The notes under the pieces: model-generated
What the model was told of the DNA's origin: nothing
The model's database searches: none
The model's input: only the letters and a program-made list of their open reading frames with translations
Part shown: positions 8,524 through 18,200 of the stretch, piece by piece
How positions within the stretch are numbered: position 1 is the stretch's first letter
Layout: the number at the start of each line of letters is the position of its first letter
From: Roseomonas sp. E05
GTDB lineage: Bacteria; Pseudomonadota; Alphaproteobacteria; Acetobacterales; Acetobacteraceae
Assembly (NCBI RefSeq): GCF_030063475.1
Contig: NZ_JASIRT010000011.1
Coordinates: 102,251 to 166,250 of the forward strand
DNA length: 64,000 bases
Direction: 5' to 3'
Translations under genes and position numbers: made by a program

Positions 8524-8950
8524 GGGCGCCCTGCCGGCGCCAGTCGCCAGAGGACTGGCCGTTTGCCGCCGGTCCCGCCCTCCAGGGCAGGCCGGACGGC
8601 ATTCCGCCCTCTGAGGAAGCCCCGGCAGGCCCGTCCGGGAGCCGGGGGAGTCTCGAGGGAAGCGCGCCGGGCTTCCCGCTCCCGCAGGCCGTGCGTTTTC
8701 CCGGACCGGAAGGGGCCCCTCCCGGTCCGCCGCGCCGCTATGAGCCGGAATCCACCTGTTCCACAGGCAACTGCCTCCACCACAGGCAGAACCGGCTCCA
8801 GAAACCGGAAATATTTAACCTCGCTCGGCCAGGAAGGGTTGAGCAGGCGGGCCATTCATGTTTTCGGGAGGCACCTCACCGCTGCTGCCCGGGACTCCTG
8901 CGTCCGGGGCCGTGCCAGGCCGCCCCTCGCTCCTCGTGAAGGTCCTCCCG
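8524..8950. other. Intergenic region upstream of the ABC importer
   Basis: No convincing gene. The last ~200 bases are less GC-rich and presumably hold the promoter of the binding-protein gene. Two direct copies of CCACAGGCA at 8761-8769 and 8780-8788 (19 bases apart, about two DNA turns) could be a regulator site; this is weak evidence. Confidence 0.4.
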
Positions 8951-10021
8951 ATGCTCCTCTCCCGTCGCCACACCCTGCAGGGCCTCGCCGCCCTGGGAAC
9001 CGCCGGCCTGCTGGCCCGCCCCGCCCTGGCGCAGGCGCGCACCCTCACCGTCTCCACCTGGGGAGGCGTGACGGAGGAAGGCCTCAAGGCCTATGTGCAG
9101 CCGGAATTCGAGCGGCTGACCGGCGCCAGGCTGGCCTATGACATCGGCGGCCAGGGCGCGCGCTACAACAAGCTGATGGCGCAGCGCGCCAATCCGCCGG
9201 CCGACGTCTTCTTCTCCACCGACGAGGCGGTGATCGCCGGCCAGAAGGCGGGCATCCTGACCACCGCCAGCCGCAGGAACGTGCCGAACATCGCCGACAT
9301 CGAGGAGCGCCTGCGCACCGTGAAGTCCGGCGAGACGGACGAGACCATCGCCGGCGCGCCCTACACGCTCATCGCCTATGTGCTGGGCTACAATCCGGAG
9401 AAGGTGACGGCGCCGGTGACGAGCTGGGCCGACCTGTGGCGGCCGGAGTTCCAGGGCAAGCTGGCCTTCGCCTCGCCGGTGCACAGTCAGATGCCGGCCT
9501 TCGTCATCCTGGCCGCCGAGATGGCGGGCGGCTCGGCCGAGAATGTCGATCCCGGCTTCAAGAAGCTGGCGGAGCTGAAGCCCAACAAGCTGACCGTCTT
9601 CTGGACGGACTGGGCGCCGCTGGCCAAGAGCGGCGACGTCACCCTGGCGACCGAGTTCGACTACTACCTGGAGACGATGAAGGACCAGAACTACCCGATC
9701 GAGTATGTGATCCCGAAGGAGAAGGGGATCGGCGTGCCCGAATATGTCAGCGTGGTGAAGGGCACGAAGAACCAGGAACTGGCCGAGGTCTTCCTGAACC
9801 TGATGCTGGACCCGAAGGTGCAGGCCAGCTTCGCCGGCAGCACCTATTCCGGCACCACCAACCGCAAGGCCGAGCTGCCGGAGTCCGTGCGCAGCCGCTG
9901 CGCCTGCGGCGCCCGCGCCGACCAGCTCCGCTTCTTCGACCCGGCGCTCTTCGCCGCGCGCCGCCCGCTCTGGACGGAGCGCATGAACCTCGAGGTCGTG
10001 CCGAGCTGGCAGGCCCGCTGA
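8951..10021 (+). CDS. Periplasmic binding protein of a spermidine/iron-type ABC importer
   Basis: A 356-residue family 1 extracellular solute-binding protein. A Tat-like signal (SRRHTLQGLAALGTAGLLA then ALAQA) precedes the mature start TLTVSTWGG. The mature domain has the two-lobe PotD/FbpA pattern (DVFFSTDEAVIAGQKAG, AGAPYTLIAYVLGYN, SWADLWRPEFQGKLA). The substrate cannot be read from sequence: relatives bind polyamines, thiamine, ferric iron or opine-type compounds. The ATG at 8951 starts the signal peptide; an upstream ATG lacks signal character. First gene of a four-gene importer operon that continues into a monooxygenase gene. Confidence 0.88.
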   Translation: MLLSRRHTLQGLAALGTAGLLARPALAQARTLTVSTWGGVTEEGLKAYVQPEFERLTGARLAYDIGGQGARYNKLMAQRANPPADVFFSTDEAVIAGQKAGILTTASRRNVPNIADIEERLRTVKSGETDETIAGAPYTLIAYVLGYNPEKVTAPVTSWADLWRPEFQGKLAFASPVHSQMPAFVILAAEMAGGSAENVDPGFKKLAELKPNKLTVFWTDWAPLAKSGDVTLATEFDYYLETMKDQNYPIEYVIPKEKGIGVPEYVSVVKGTKNQELAEVFLNLMLDPKVQASFAGSTYSGTTNRKAELPESVRSRCACGARADQLRFFDPALFAARRPLWTERMNLEVVPSWQAR

Positions 10022-10032
10022 GCCTCACAGGC

Positions 10033-10056
10033 GCCGGGAGGGAGGCCCCTCCCGGC
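10033..10056 (+). promoter_or_regulatory. Intra-operon stem-loop
   Basis: A perfect 10-bp inverted repeat (GCCGGGAGGG / CCCTCCCGGC) with a 4-base loop lies 12 bases after the binding-protein stop and 51 bases before the permease. No T-run follows. Such hairpins commonly protect the upstream mRNA, giving more binding protein than permease. Confidence 0.5.
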
Positions 10057-10106
10057 TGCGGATGGATTCTGGTGTTGCTTCCCACCTCCCGAACGGACCG
10101 TGCGCC

Positions 10107-10946
10107 ATGAACGCGGCGCGCACCCTGCACTGGCTGCTGCTGCTGCCGAGCCTGCTGCTGCTCGCCCTCCTGCTCGGCCTGCCGCTGGCGGCGATGCTGG
10201 CCCGCAGCCTGGAGCCCAACGTGCTGCTGAGCTTCACCGGGCCGGCGCTCGACAACTACGCCTACCTGCTCTCCCGCGCCTACTACCTGCAGGTCATCTG
10301 GCGCACGCTGCGGCTGGCGGCGGAGACGATGCTCATCGCCATCCCGCTCGGCTATGCGGCGGCCATGCTGCTGCAGGGGCTTTCCGGCCGCGCCGGCAAC
10401 CTCGCCATCATGGGGCTGACCTTCCCCATCCTGGCCGGGCCGCTGACGGTGGTGCTGGGCTGGATGGCGCTGCTGGCCGATGGCGGCCCCTTCCTCGGCC
10501 CGCTGGTGGAGGCCGGGCTGATCGCGCGGCCGCGCCTGCTGGGCTCGGAAGCGGGCGTGGTCATCAGCCTCGTCCAGTTCGTGCTGCCCTTCGCGGTGCT
10601 GACGCTCTACACCGGACTGCGGCAGATCCAGCCCCCGATGCACGAGGCGGCGCGCAGCCTCGGCGCCGGGGCGCTCTCGCGCTTCTGGCACGTGACGCTG
10701 CCGCTCAGCCTGCCCTCGGTGCTCTCCGCCGGCATCATCACCTTCTCGCTTGCCGCCAGCAGCTTCATCTCGCCGCACTATCTCGGCGGTGCCGGGCAGC
10801 TCACCCTCACGACCCTGGTCTCGCAGTTCATCATGGCCACCTTCAACGCCGAGCTGGCCGCCGCCGCGGCGGGACTCCTGCTGCTGCTGATGCTGGGCTC
10901 CGTCGTGGCGCTCACCGCCGCCATCGGGCGGTTCATCCGGCCATGA
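10107..10946 (+). CDS. ABC importer permease subunit 1 (PotB-like)
   Basis: A 279-residue inner-membrane permease of the binding-protein-dependent family with about six hydrophobic segments. The cytoplasmic EAA loop that docks the ATPase reads HEAARSLGAGALSRFWHVTLP near residue 190. The start at 10107 was preferred over an in-frame ATG at 10062 because it directly precedes the first membrane helix. Its 3' end overlaps the second permease gene by 4 bases (ATGA). Confidence 0.88.
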   Translation: MNAARTLHWLLLLPSLLLLALLLGLPLAAMLARSLEPNVLLSFTGPALDNYAYLLSRAYYLQVIWRTLRLAAETMLIAIPLGYAAAMLLQGLSGRAGNLAIMGLTFPILAGPLTVVLGWMALLADGGPFLGPLVEAGLIARPRLLGSEAGVVISLVQFVLPFAVLTLYTGLRQIQPPMHEAARSLGAGALSRFWHVTLPLSLPSVLSAGIITFSLAASSFISPHYLGGAGQLTLTTLVSQFIMATFNAELAAAAAGLLLLLMLGSVVALTAAIGRFIRP

Positions 10947-11743
10947 GGGGGAGTATTCGGGCGCTCGGCCGCCTGGCGGGCGGGCTCTACCTGCTGCTGC
11001 TCTATCTCTTCGTGATGGGCCCGCTGCTCTTCGTCATCGCCACCTCCTTCAACCCGGCGACCAGCTTTCCCTCGCGCTTCGAGGGCTTCACCCTCTCCTG
11101 GTACGCCGCCATCCTGGAGCGGCCGGAATTCCTCGCCGCGACCGGCACCAGCGCGCTGGTCGCCGCGCTGGCGGCGGCGCTGGCCGTGCTGGTCGCCTTC
11201 CTCGCCGCCTATGCGCTGAGCCGGCAGGGCGGCGCCGGCGGGCGCGGCGCCATGGCGACGCTGCTGGCCAGCCCGCTGCTGGTGCCGCAGGTGGTGGTCA
11301 GCCTCGCCATCCTGCAGCTCGCCAGCAGCTTCGGTATCGGCACCGGATTCTGGGGGCTGGTGGCGGCGCATGCCGTCTATGTCATGCCCTTCGCGCTGCG
11401 GCTGATCCTGACCGGCTTCGCGCGCTTCGACTTCGCGGTGGAGGAAGCCAGCCGCAGCCTCGGCGGCGGGCCGCTCGCCACCTGGCGCGAGGTGACGCTG
11501 CCGCTGCTGCGGCCGAGCCTGGTGGCCGGCTTCACCTTCTGCTTCATCCTCTCCTTCGTGAACCTGCCGCTCTCGCTCTTCCTGACCGGCCCGGAGACGG
11601 CGACCCTGCCGATCGTCATGTTCGCCTACATCGAATCGCGCATCGACCCGATGATCGCCGCCGTCGCCTCGCTGATCGTGCTGGCGGCCGCCACCGCCAC
11701 CCTCCTGCTCGACCGCTTCCTGCGCGTGCGGCTCGTGGACTGA
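10943..11743 (+). CDS. ABC importer permease subunit 2 (PotC-like)
   Basis: A 266-residue inner-membrane permease with six predicted helices and an EAA loop (VEEASRSLGGGPLATWREVTLP) around residue 165. It forms the transmembrane heterodimer with the preceding gene product. Start at 10943 by the 4-base ATGA overlap, a standard translational coupling. Five bases separate its stop from the ATPase gene. Confidence 0.88.
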   Translation: MRGSIRALGRLAGGLYLLLLYLFVMGPLLFVIATSFNPATSFPSRFEGFTLSWYAAILERPEFLAATGTSALVAALAAALAVLVAFLAAYALSRQGGAGGRGAMATLLASPLLVPQVVVSLAILQLASSFGIGTGFWGLVAAHAVYVMPFALRLILTGFARFDFAVEEASRSLGGGPLATWREVTLPLLRPSLVAGFTFCFILSFVNLPLSLFLTGPETATLPIVMFAYIESRIDPMIAAVASLIVLAAATATLLLDRFLRVRLVD

Positions 11744-11748
11744 CGCCA

Positions 11749-12819
11749 ATGCCCGAACTCGTCCTCTCCCATGTCACGCGCCGCTTCAGCGGGCACACCG
11801 CGGTGGACGACCTCTCGCTGACGGTGCGCGACGGCGAGTTCGTCTGCCTGCTCGGCCCTTCGGGCTGTGGCAAGACCACCACGCTGCGCATCATCGCCGG
11901 CTTCGAGCGCGCCGATGCCGGCAGCCTGACGCTGGATGGCGCCGACATCACCGCCCTGCCGCCGGAGAAGCGCGAGATCGGCGTGGTGTTCCAGAGCTAT
12001 GCGCTGTTTCCCCACAAGACGGTGGCGGAGAATATCGGCTTCGGCCTCAAGATGCGTGGCCGCTCCAGGGCCGAGATCGCCACGGCGGTGGAGCAGGCGC
12101 TGGCGCTGGTGCGGCTCGATGGGCTGGGCGGGCGCTATCCGCGCGCGCTCTCCGGCGGGCAGCAGCAGCGCGTGGCGCTGGCCCGCGCGCTCGCCATCCG
12201 CCCGCGCCTGCTGCTGATGGACGAGCCGCTCTCCAACCTCGACGCCCAGTTGCGCGAGGAGATGCGCGTCGAGATCCGCCGCATCCAGCATAGCCTCGGC
12301 ATCACCGCCGTGCTGGTCACGCACGACCAGGGCGAGGCGCTGGCCATGGCGGACCGCGTCGCCGTCATGTCGCAGGGCCGGCTGCAGCAGATGGCGGCAC
12401 CCGCCGAGATCTACGAGGCGCCGGCGACGGCCTTCGTCGGTCACTTCATCGGCCAGGTGAACGTGCTGGAGGGGCGGCTGGAACAGGTTGATGGCAGGAC
12501 GGGGCTGCTCGCTCTGCCGGGCGGGCTGAAGCTCGCCGGCGCGGGCCAGGGCCTCGCCGCCGGGCAGGCGGCGCGGGCCATGGTGAAGCAGGAGCGCATC
12601 GCCCTCACCCGCGCCGAGCCGACGGGCCTCCCCAACCGCTTTCCCTGCCGCGTGGTCGAGCGCACCTATCTCGGCGGCGGCATCGCCTATCGCTGCGCGG
12701 CGGCAGGGGCGAGCCTGACCGCGCTGCTGCCCAACCACCCCCTGTTCGAGCGCTTCGCGCCAGGGGATGCGGCCTGGCTGGGCTGGACCGCCGCCGACTG
12801 CACGATCTTCCCTGGCTGA
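11749..12819 (+). CDS. ABC importer ATPase (PotA-like)
   Basis: A 356-residue nucleotide-binding subunit. Walker A GPSGCGKTT at about residues 37-45, Q-loop VVFQSYALFP, signature LSGGQQQR, Walker B LLLMDEPLSN and switch histidine in VLVTHDQGE are all intact. The C-terminal ~110 residues are a TOBE-type regulatory domain, as in PotA, UgpC and FbpC. It energises the two permeases upstream. Confidence 0.93.
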   Translation: MPELVLSHVTRRFSGHTAVDDLSLTVRDGEFVCLLGPSGCGKTTTLRIIAGFERADAGSLTLDGADITALPPEKREIGVVFQSYALFPHKTVAENIGFGLKMRGRSRAEIATAVEQALALVRLDGLGGRYPRALSGGQQQRVALARALAIRPRLLLMDEPLSNLDAQLREEMRVEIRRIQHSLGITAVLVTHDQGEALAMADRVAVMSQGRLQQMAAPAEIYEAPATAFVGHFIGQVNVLEGRLEQVDGRTGLLALPGGLKLAGAGQGLAAGQAARAMVKQERIALTRAEPTGLPNRFPCRVVERTYLGGGIAYRCAAAGASLTALLPNHPLFERFAPGDAAWLGWTAADCTIFPG

Positions 12820-12841
12820 CCGCCTCTCCCGGAGCCCGCCC

Positions 12842-14188
12842 ATGACCAGCCCCCGCCAGATGAAGCTCGGCGCCTTCTTCCATCCCACCGGCCACCATGT
12901 CGCCGCCTGGCTGCACCCCGAGGCGCAGATCGACGCCGGCACCAACTTCCGCCACTACGCGCAGATGACGCAGGCGGCGGAACGGGCGAAGTTCGACCTC
13001 GTCTTCCTCGCTGACGCCGCCGCGACGCGCGCCGGCAACATCAAGGCGCTGCGCCGCTGGCCGCAATACATGGCCTATTTCGAGCCGACCACGCTGCTCT
13101 CCGGCCTCGCCGCGCTGACCGAGCGGATCGGCCTCGTCGCCACCGCCACCACCAGCTTCAACGATCCTTACAGCATCGCCCGCCGCTACGCCTCGCTCGA
13201 CCATATCAGCGGCGGCCGTGCGGGGTGGAACGTCGTCACCTCCTCCAACCAGGCCGAGCCGTTCAACTTCAGCCAGGAGAAGCTGCTGCCGCATGCGCAG
13301 CGCTATGCCCGCGCGCGCGAGTTCGTCGAGGTGGCCAAGGGGTTGTGGGACAGCTGGGAGGATGACGCCTTCCTGCGCGACCGCGAGCAGGCGCTCTATT
13401 TCGACCCGGAGAAGCTGCACGCGCTGAACCACCAGGGCGAGTATTTCGCCGTGCGCGGCCCGCTGAACGTGGCGCGGCCGCCGCAGGGCTATCCCGTGCT
13501 GGTGCAGGCCGGCGCCTCGGACACCGGGCGCGACTTCGCCGCCGAGGTGGCCGAGATCGTCTTCACCGCGCAGACCGAGCTGGAGGGCGCCCGCGCCTTC
13601 TACGCCGACATGAAGGGCCGGATGGCGAAGTTCGGCCGCCCGCCCGAGGCGCTGAAGATCATGCCGGGCCTCAACCCGATCATCGGCCGCACGGAGGAGG
13701 AGGCGCGCGAGAAGCACGCCTATCTGCAGTCGCTGATCCACCCCGATGTCGGGCGCGAGCTGCTCTCGCCGGAGCTGGGCGGCATCGACCTTTCCAATGT
13801 GCCGGTGGACGAGCCGCTGCCGGAGCGGCTGATCGACGACTCCGTCGAGGCCAGCAAGAGCACCTTCCAGCGCGTGGCCGACATGGCGCGGAAGGAGAAG
13901 CTGACGGTGCGGCAGATGTACGAGCGCTACGGCGGCGCGCGCGGCCAGCGCACCGTGATCGGCACGCCCGTGCAGATCGCCGACCAGATGGAGGAATGGT
14001 TCCGCACCGGGGCGGTGGACGGTTTCCTGATCCAGCCGGCCGTGCTGCCGAGCGGGTTGGATGAGTTCGCCGCCACCGTCGTCCCCGAGTTGCAGCGGCG
14101 CGGCCTGTTCCGCACGGAGTACGAGGGGCGCACGCTGCGCGAGAATCTCGGGCTGCCGCGGCCGGCCGGCCGCTACGCCCAGGGGTGA
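12842..14188 (+). CDS. NtaA/SnaA/DszA-type flavin-dependent monooxygenase
   Basis: A 448-residue bacterial-luciferase-fold (LLM class) monooxygenase of the NtaA/SnaA/DszA branch, which uses FMNH2 from a separate reductase. Typical segments are MKLGAFFHPTGHH, FDLVFLADA, ATATTSFNDPYSIARRYASL, SGGRAGWNVVTS and GYPVLVQAGASDTGRDFAA. Family members oxidise nitrilotriacetate, sulfonates, sulfones or thioethers. It lies 22 bases after the importer ATPase on the same strand, so the natural reading is import then oxidation of one organic substrate. No flavin reductase is in view. The ATG at 12842 gives standard length. Confidence 0.9.
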   Translation: MTSPRQMKLGAFFHPTGHHVAAWLHPEAQIDAGTNFRHYAQMTQAAERAKFDLVFLADAAATRAGNIKALRRWPQYMAYFEPTTLLSGLAALTERIGLVATATTSFNDPYSIARRYASLDHISGGRAGWNVVTSSNQAEPFNFSQEKLLPHAQRYARAREFVEVAKGLWDSWEDDAFLRDREQALYFDPEKLHALNHQGEYFAVRGPLNVARPPQGYPVLVQAGASDTGRDFAAEVAEIVFTAQTELEGARAFYADMKGRMAKFGRPPEALKIMPGLNPIIGRTEEEAREKHAYLQSLIHPDVGRELLSPELGGIDLSNVPVDEPLPERLIDDSVEASKSTFQRVADMARKEKLTVRQMYERYGGARGQRTVIGTPVQIADQMEEWFRTGAVDGFLIQPAVLPSGLDEFAATVVPELQRRGLFRTEYEGRTLRENLGLPRPAGRYAQG

Positions 14189-14240
14189 GAGGATGGCCCC
14201 CGGCGCCTGGATGGCTTCCTGAGGCGGGCGTGCCGCGGCT

Positions 14241-14344
14241 AGAGTATTTTCCGTTCGCCCTGGCTCACGGAAAACGCTCTAGCCGTCTGTTTTGACGAGT
14301 ATCTTCACCCGTTCCGATGGTGCCATCGGAACGGGATCTGCTCT
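14241..14344 (+). repeat. 104-bp double-hairpin intergenic repeat, copy 1
   Basis: Two adjacent hairpins: AGAGTATTTTCCGT facing ACGGAAAACGCTCT, then CCCGTTCCGATGG facing CCATCGGAACGGG with a 2-base loop. They are joined by a conserved core containing TTTTGACGAG. The unit is bounded by AGAG and CTCT. A diverged copy lies in opposite orientation at 40171-40274. Both are intergenic. Confidence 0.8.
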
Positions 14345-14434
14345 AGGCTGGGCGGGCATGCAGCCTTCCCGGCATCGCATTTCCACTCCGCCGGGGGCGG
14401 CGGCCCGCCGCCCCCCTTCTCCTGGAGGACCGTC

Positions 14435-16009
14435 ATGAAGCGTAGAACCCTGCTCGGCGCCGCCGCCGGCGTCACCGCAGCCACGCTGGCCCGCCCCTCC
14501 CTCGCCCAGGGCAAGGCCCGGGTGCTGCGGTTCGTGCCCGAAGGCAACCTGGCCAACCCGGACCCTGTCTGGACCACCACCACCATCGCCCGGAACCACG
14601 GCGCGATGATCTGGGACATGCTCTATGGGCTGGATGCGAGCTTCCAGCCGCAGCCGCAGATGGTGGCCGGGCATGAGCTCTCGGATGACAGGCTGACCTG
14701 GCGCTTCACCCTGCGCGACGGTCTGATGTTCCATGACGGCGAGCCGGTGCGCGCCATCGACTGCATCACCAGCGTCCAGCGCTGGGCGAAGCGCCGCCCG
14801 CTCGGACAGACGCTGCTGGCACGCACGGATGAGATGAAGGCGCTCGACGACCGGCGCTTCGAGATCCGCCTGAACAAGCCCTACAGCCTGGTCACGCACG
14901 CCTTCGCCGACAATTGCTTCGTCATGCCCGAGCGGATTGCGCGCACCGATCCGTTCCAGCAGATCAGCGAGTATGTCGGCAGCGGCCCCTTCCGCTTCCT
15001 GCGCGACGAGTGGGTCTCCGGCTCGAAGGCGGTCTATGCCCGCTTCGACAAATACGTGCCGCGGCAGGAGCCGCCGAGCTTCCTGGCCGGCGGAAAGGTG
15101 GCGCATTTCGACCGCGTCGAGTGGATCGTCATGCCGGACGCCGCCACCGCCACCGGCGCGCTGCAGAATGCCGAGGTGGACTGGCTGCAGCGGCCGGACT
15201 TCGATCTGATCTCCATGCTGCGCGGCATGCGCAACGTGAAGGTGGCGGTGAACGACAAGGTGGGCGTGCTGGCGATGCTCGGCATCAACCATCTCCAGCC
15301 CCCCTTCGACAATCCGAAGCTGCTGCGCGCCATCCTCTCGGCGGTGAACCAGTCGGACTACATGGCCGCCGCGGTGGGGGCCGAGCCGGAGCTGTTCCAC
15401 GTCCCCGCCGGCGTCTTCACCCCCGGCCTGCCGATGGCGAACGACGCCGGCATGGAGGTGCTGACCAGCCCGCGCGACCTCGCCAAGAGCCGGCAGATGG
15501 TGCAGGAGAGCGGCTACAAGGGCGAGCCGATCCTGCTGATGTCACCCTCCGACTATCCCGTGCAGGCGGCTTTCGCGCAGGTCACGGCGGACCTGTTCAA
15601 GCAGCTCGGGCTGAACGTGAACTTCGCCAGCATGGACTGGGGCACGCTGGTGCAGCGCCGCACCAGCAAGGAGCCGCCGGAGCAGGGCGGCTGGAACGTC
15701 TTCCCCACCACCTATGAGGGGCTGACGGTGGCTGATCCCTCCAGCCATCCGCCGCTGCGCGGCAATGGTGCGCAGGGCTGGTTCGGCTGGCCCACCAGTC
15801 CGCGGCTGGAGGCGCTGCGCGACCAGTGGATGGACGCGCCGGACCTCGCCGCGCAGAAGAAGATCGCCGAGGAGATGCAGCGCGTCGCCTTCGAGGAGGT
15901 GCCGTTCATCCCGCTTGGGCAGATCTATTACCCGACGGCCTTCCGCACCGACATCGTGGACATCGTGCCCGCCTCCTTCCCGATCTTCTGGGGCGTGAAG
16001 CGCGCCTAA
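14435..16009 (+). CDS. Family 5 ABC binding protein (peptide/nickel type), orphan
   Basis: A 524-residue periplasmic binding protein of the DppA/OppA class. The Tat-like signal (KRRTLLGAAAGVTAATLA … LAQG) precedes a mature domain with LSDDRLTWRFTLRDGLMFHDGEPV, the diagnostic early region, and SEYVGSGPFRFLRDEW. Length is normal. No permease or ATPase genes accompany it, so it must use components elsewhere or be a relic. The TAA stop (16007-16009) falls inside the terminal inverted repeat of the neighbouring IS remnant, which means the insertion lies flush with the end of this gene. Confidence 0.9.
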   Translation: MKRRTLLGAAAGVTAATLARPSLAQGKARVLRFVPEGNLANPDPVWTTTTIARNHGAMIWDMLYGLDASFQPQPQMVAGHELSDDRLTWRFTLRDGLMFHDGEPVRAIDCITSVQRWAKRRPLGQTLLARTDEMKALDDRRFEIRLNKPYSLVTHAFADNCFVMPERIARTDPFQQISEYVGSGPFRFLRDEWVSGSKAVYARFDKYVPRQEPPSFLAGGKVAHFDRVEWIVMPDAATATGALQNAEVDWLQRPDFDLISMLRGMRNVKVAVNDKVGVLAMLGINHLQPPFDNPKLLRAILSAVNQSDYMAAAVGAEPELFHVPAGVFTPGLPMANDAGMEVLTSPRDLAKSRQMVQESGYKGEPILLMSPSDYPVQAAFAQVTADLFKQLGLNVNFASMDWGTLVQRRTSKEPPEQGGWNVFPTTYEGLTVADPSSHPPLRGNGAQGWFGWPTSPRLEALRDQWMDAPDLAAQKKIAEEMQRVAFEEVPFIPLGQIYYPTAFRTDIVDIVPASFPIFWGVKRA

Positions 16010-16311
16010 AAGTTTGGGACAAACCCTGGTGTGAGGCGTTGAGGAGGGATGGCGCTTCTCGTTCCTGACGACCTCTGGGCTGTGGTCGAGCCGCCGCTAC
16101 CGCCAGGAGGGCCGGGCGCGCGGCATCGAGAGCAGCGCCCGCCTGGGCCGCCATCGCTGGGTCATCGAGCGAAGCTTCGCCTGGCTGAGCCGCTTCCGGC
16201 ACCTCACCATCCGCCATGAGCGCCGCGCCGGCCTGCATCTCGCCCTGACGACACTCGCCTGCGCCGTCATCTGCCTGCGGCAGATCCGCCGCTTTTGTCC
16301 CTAATTTTTAG
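16006..16311 (+). mobile_element. Internally deleted IS5-type element
   Basis: Bounded by imperfect ~19-bp inverted repeats: CTAAAAGTTTGGGACAAAC at the left and, read from the other strand, CTAAAAATTAGGGACAAAAG at the right. Inside are the transposase N-terminus (ALLVPDDLWAVVEPPLPP) and, after an abrupt jump, its C-terminus (RHRWVIERSFAWLSRFRHLT, then CAVICLRQIRRF), which carries the final Glu region of IS5/IS4-like DDE transposases. Most of the catalytic domain is gone, so it is inactive, though it could still be mobilised in trans. No clear target duplication is seen, consistent with an associated deletion. Confidence 0.8.
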
Positions 16312-16509
16312 GGCGAGGGGGACCTGCTCGCCGTGCCCGGCTTGCGCAAGGATGGCAGCCGCATCTCGCTGGAGTTCACCATCGTGCCGGTTCCCGGCGA
16401 GGACGGGCGGATAGAGGGCATGATCGCGGTGCTGCGCGATGTGAGCCGCCGCTTCGAGGAGCTGCGCGCGCTGCGGCGGGAGCTTGCGGCGCTGAAGGAG
16501 CGCCGCTGA
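16312..16509 (+). pseudogene. PAS-domain protein, C-terminal remnant
   Basis: An open frame from the IS boundary to a TGA at 16507 encodes ~65 residues: LAVPGLRKDGSRISLEFTIV, a typical PAS beta-sheet segment, then a GEDGRIEGMIAVLRDVSRRFEE strand/turn and a coiled ERRR-rich tail. There is no start codon or N-terminal half of the PAS fold; the frame meets a TAG formed by the IS end. An IS-associated deletion evidently removed the 5' part. Confidence 0.7.
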
Positions 16510-16526
16510 ACCCGCCGCGGCGGCCC

Positions 16527-17413
<887 letters not shown>

Positions 17414-17428
17414 CTCGGCCGCCCCGGC

Positions 17429-18075
17429 TCAGACGTGCTCGACCACGATGGTCTCGATCTGCTCCGCCGCGTCGTCGAAGCGATCTACGGTCTTCTCGAG
17501 CAGGTCGAAGACCTCCCGGGCGGCGATGAAGCGCAGCGCGTCCTCCGGGCGGGCGCGGCGGAACAGCTCGGTCACGCCGGCGTCGTGCACGTCGTCCGCC
17601 TCGCCCTCGACCTGGCGGATCTGCTCGCAGAGCGCGTTGATCTGCGGCGCCTTGGCGCTGATCTGCGAGAGCAGCGGCACCACCTCGCGCAGCAGCCCGG
17701 CGCAACGCAGGATGGCATCGCCCATGCGCTGGAAGTCCTGGTCGAACTCGGTCAGCTCGAACAGGACGATCGCCTTGGCGGCCTTCTTCACCTGGTCGAC
17801 AGTGTCGTCCATCCGGCCGATCAGCGCCTGGATGTCGCCGCGGTCAAAGGGGGTGACGAAGGTGCGGCGCACCGCCTGCACCACCTCGCGGGTGACCGCG
17901 TCCGCGTCGTCCTCGGCGGCCAGCACCGCCGGGAAGTGGCGCTGCACTGCGGCACCGCCTTCCAGAATGCCCCGCAGCTCGGTGGCACCGCGCACCACGC
18001 AGTCGGCATGGCGGGCATACATCTCGAAGAGAACCGCTCCTCGCGCGGCATCAGCCGGCGGAACCAACGCAGCAT
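17429..18075 (-). pseudogene. DUF47 (PhoU-like) protein with 5' frameshift
   Basis: DUF47 proteins are PhoU-like helical bundles encoded with PiT transporters and thought to regulate them. The native start (LRWFRRLMPREERF, ATG at 18075 with a GAGGAG ribosome-binding site) runs into the wrong frame after ERF. The rest (FEMYARHADCVVRGATEL to ETIVVEHV) is intact in another frame. The sequence reads CGGTTCTCTTCGAG where CGGTTCTTCGAG would be in frame, i.e. two extra bases. A gene finder would instead report a 232-residue protein from an unrelated upstream ATG at 18127. Restart at the internal ATG (18022) could still give most of the bundle. It lies 15 bases upstream of the broken pit gene. Confidence 0.75.
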
Positions 18076-18200
18076 CCGGATCTCCTCGGCGCGGCCATGG
18101 CCGCGCGTGCCCCATCCCGCCGGCCATCCGGTGCTGTCACCGGGGCGTCATAATCCAGGCGGTGCGGCGCCGAAATCCCCCGGGGCGTGGAAAGGGCCGC

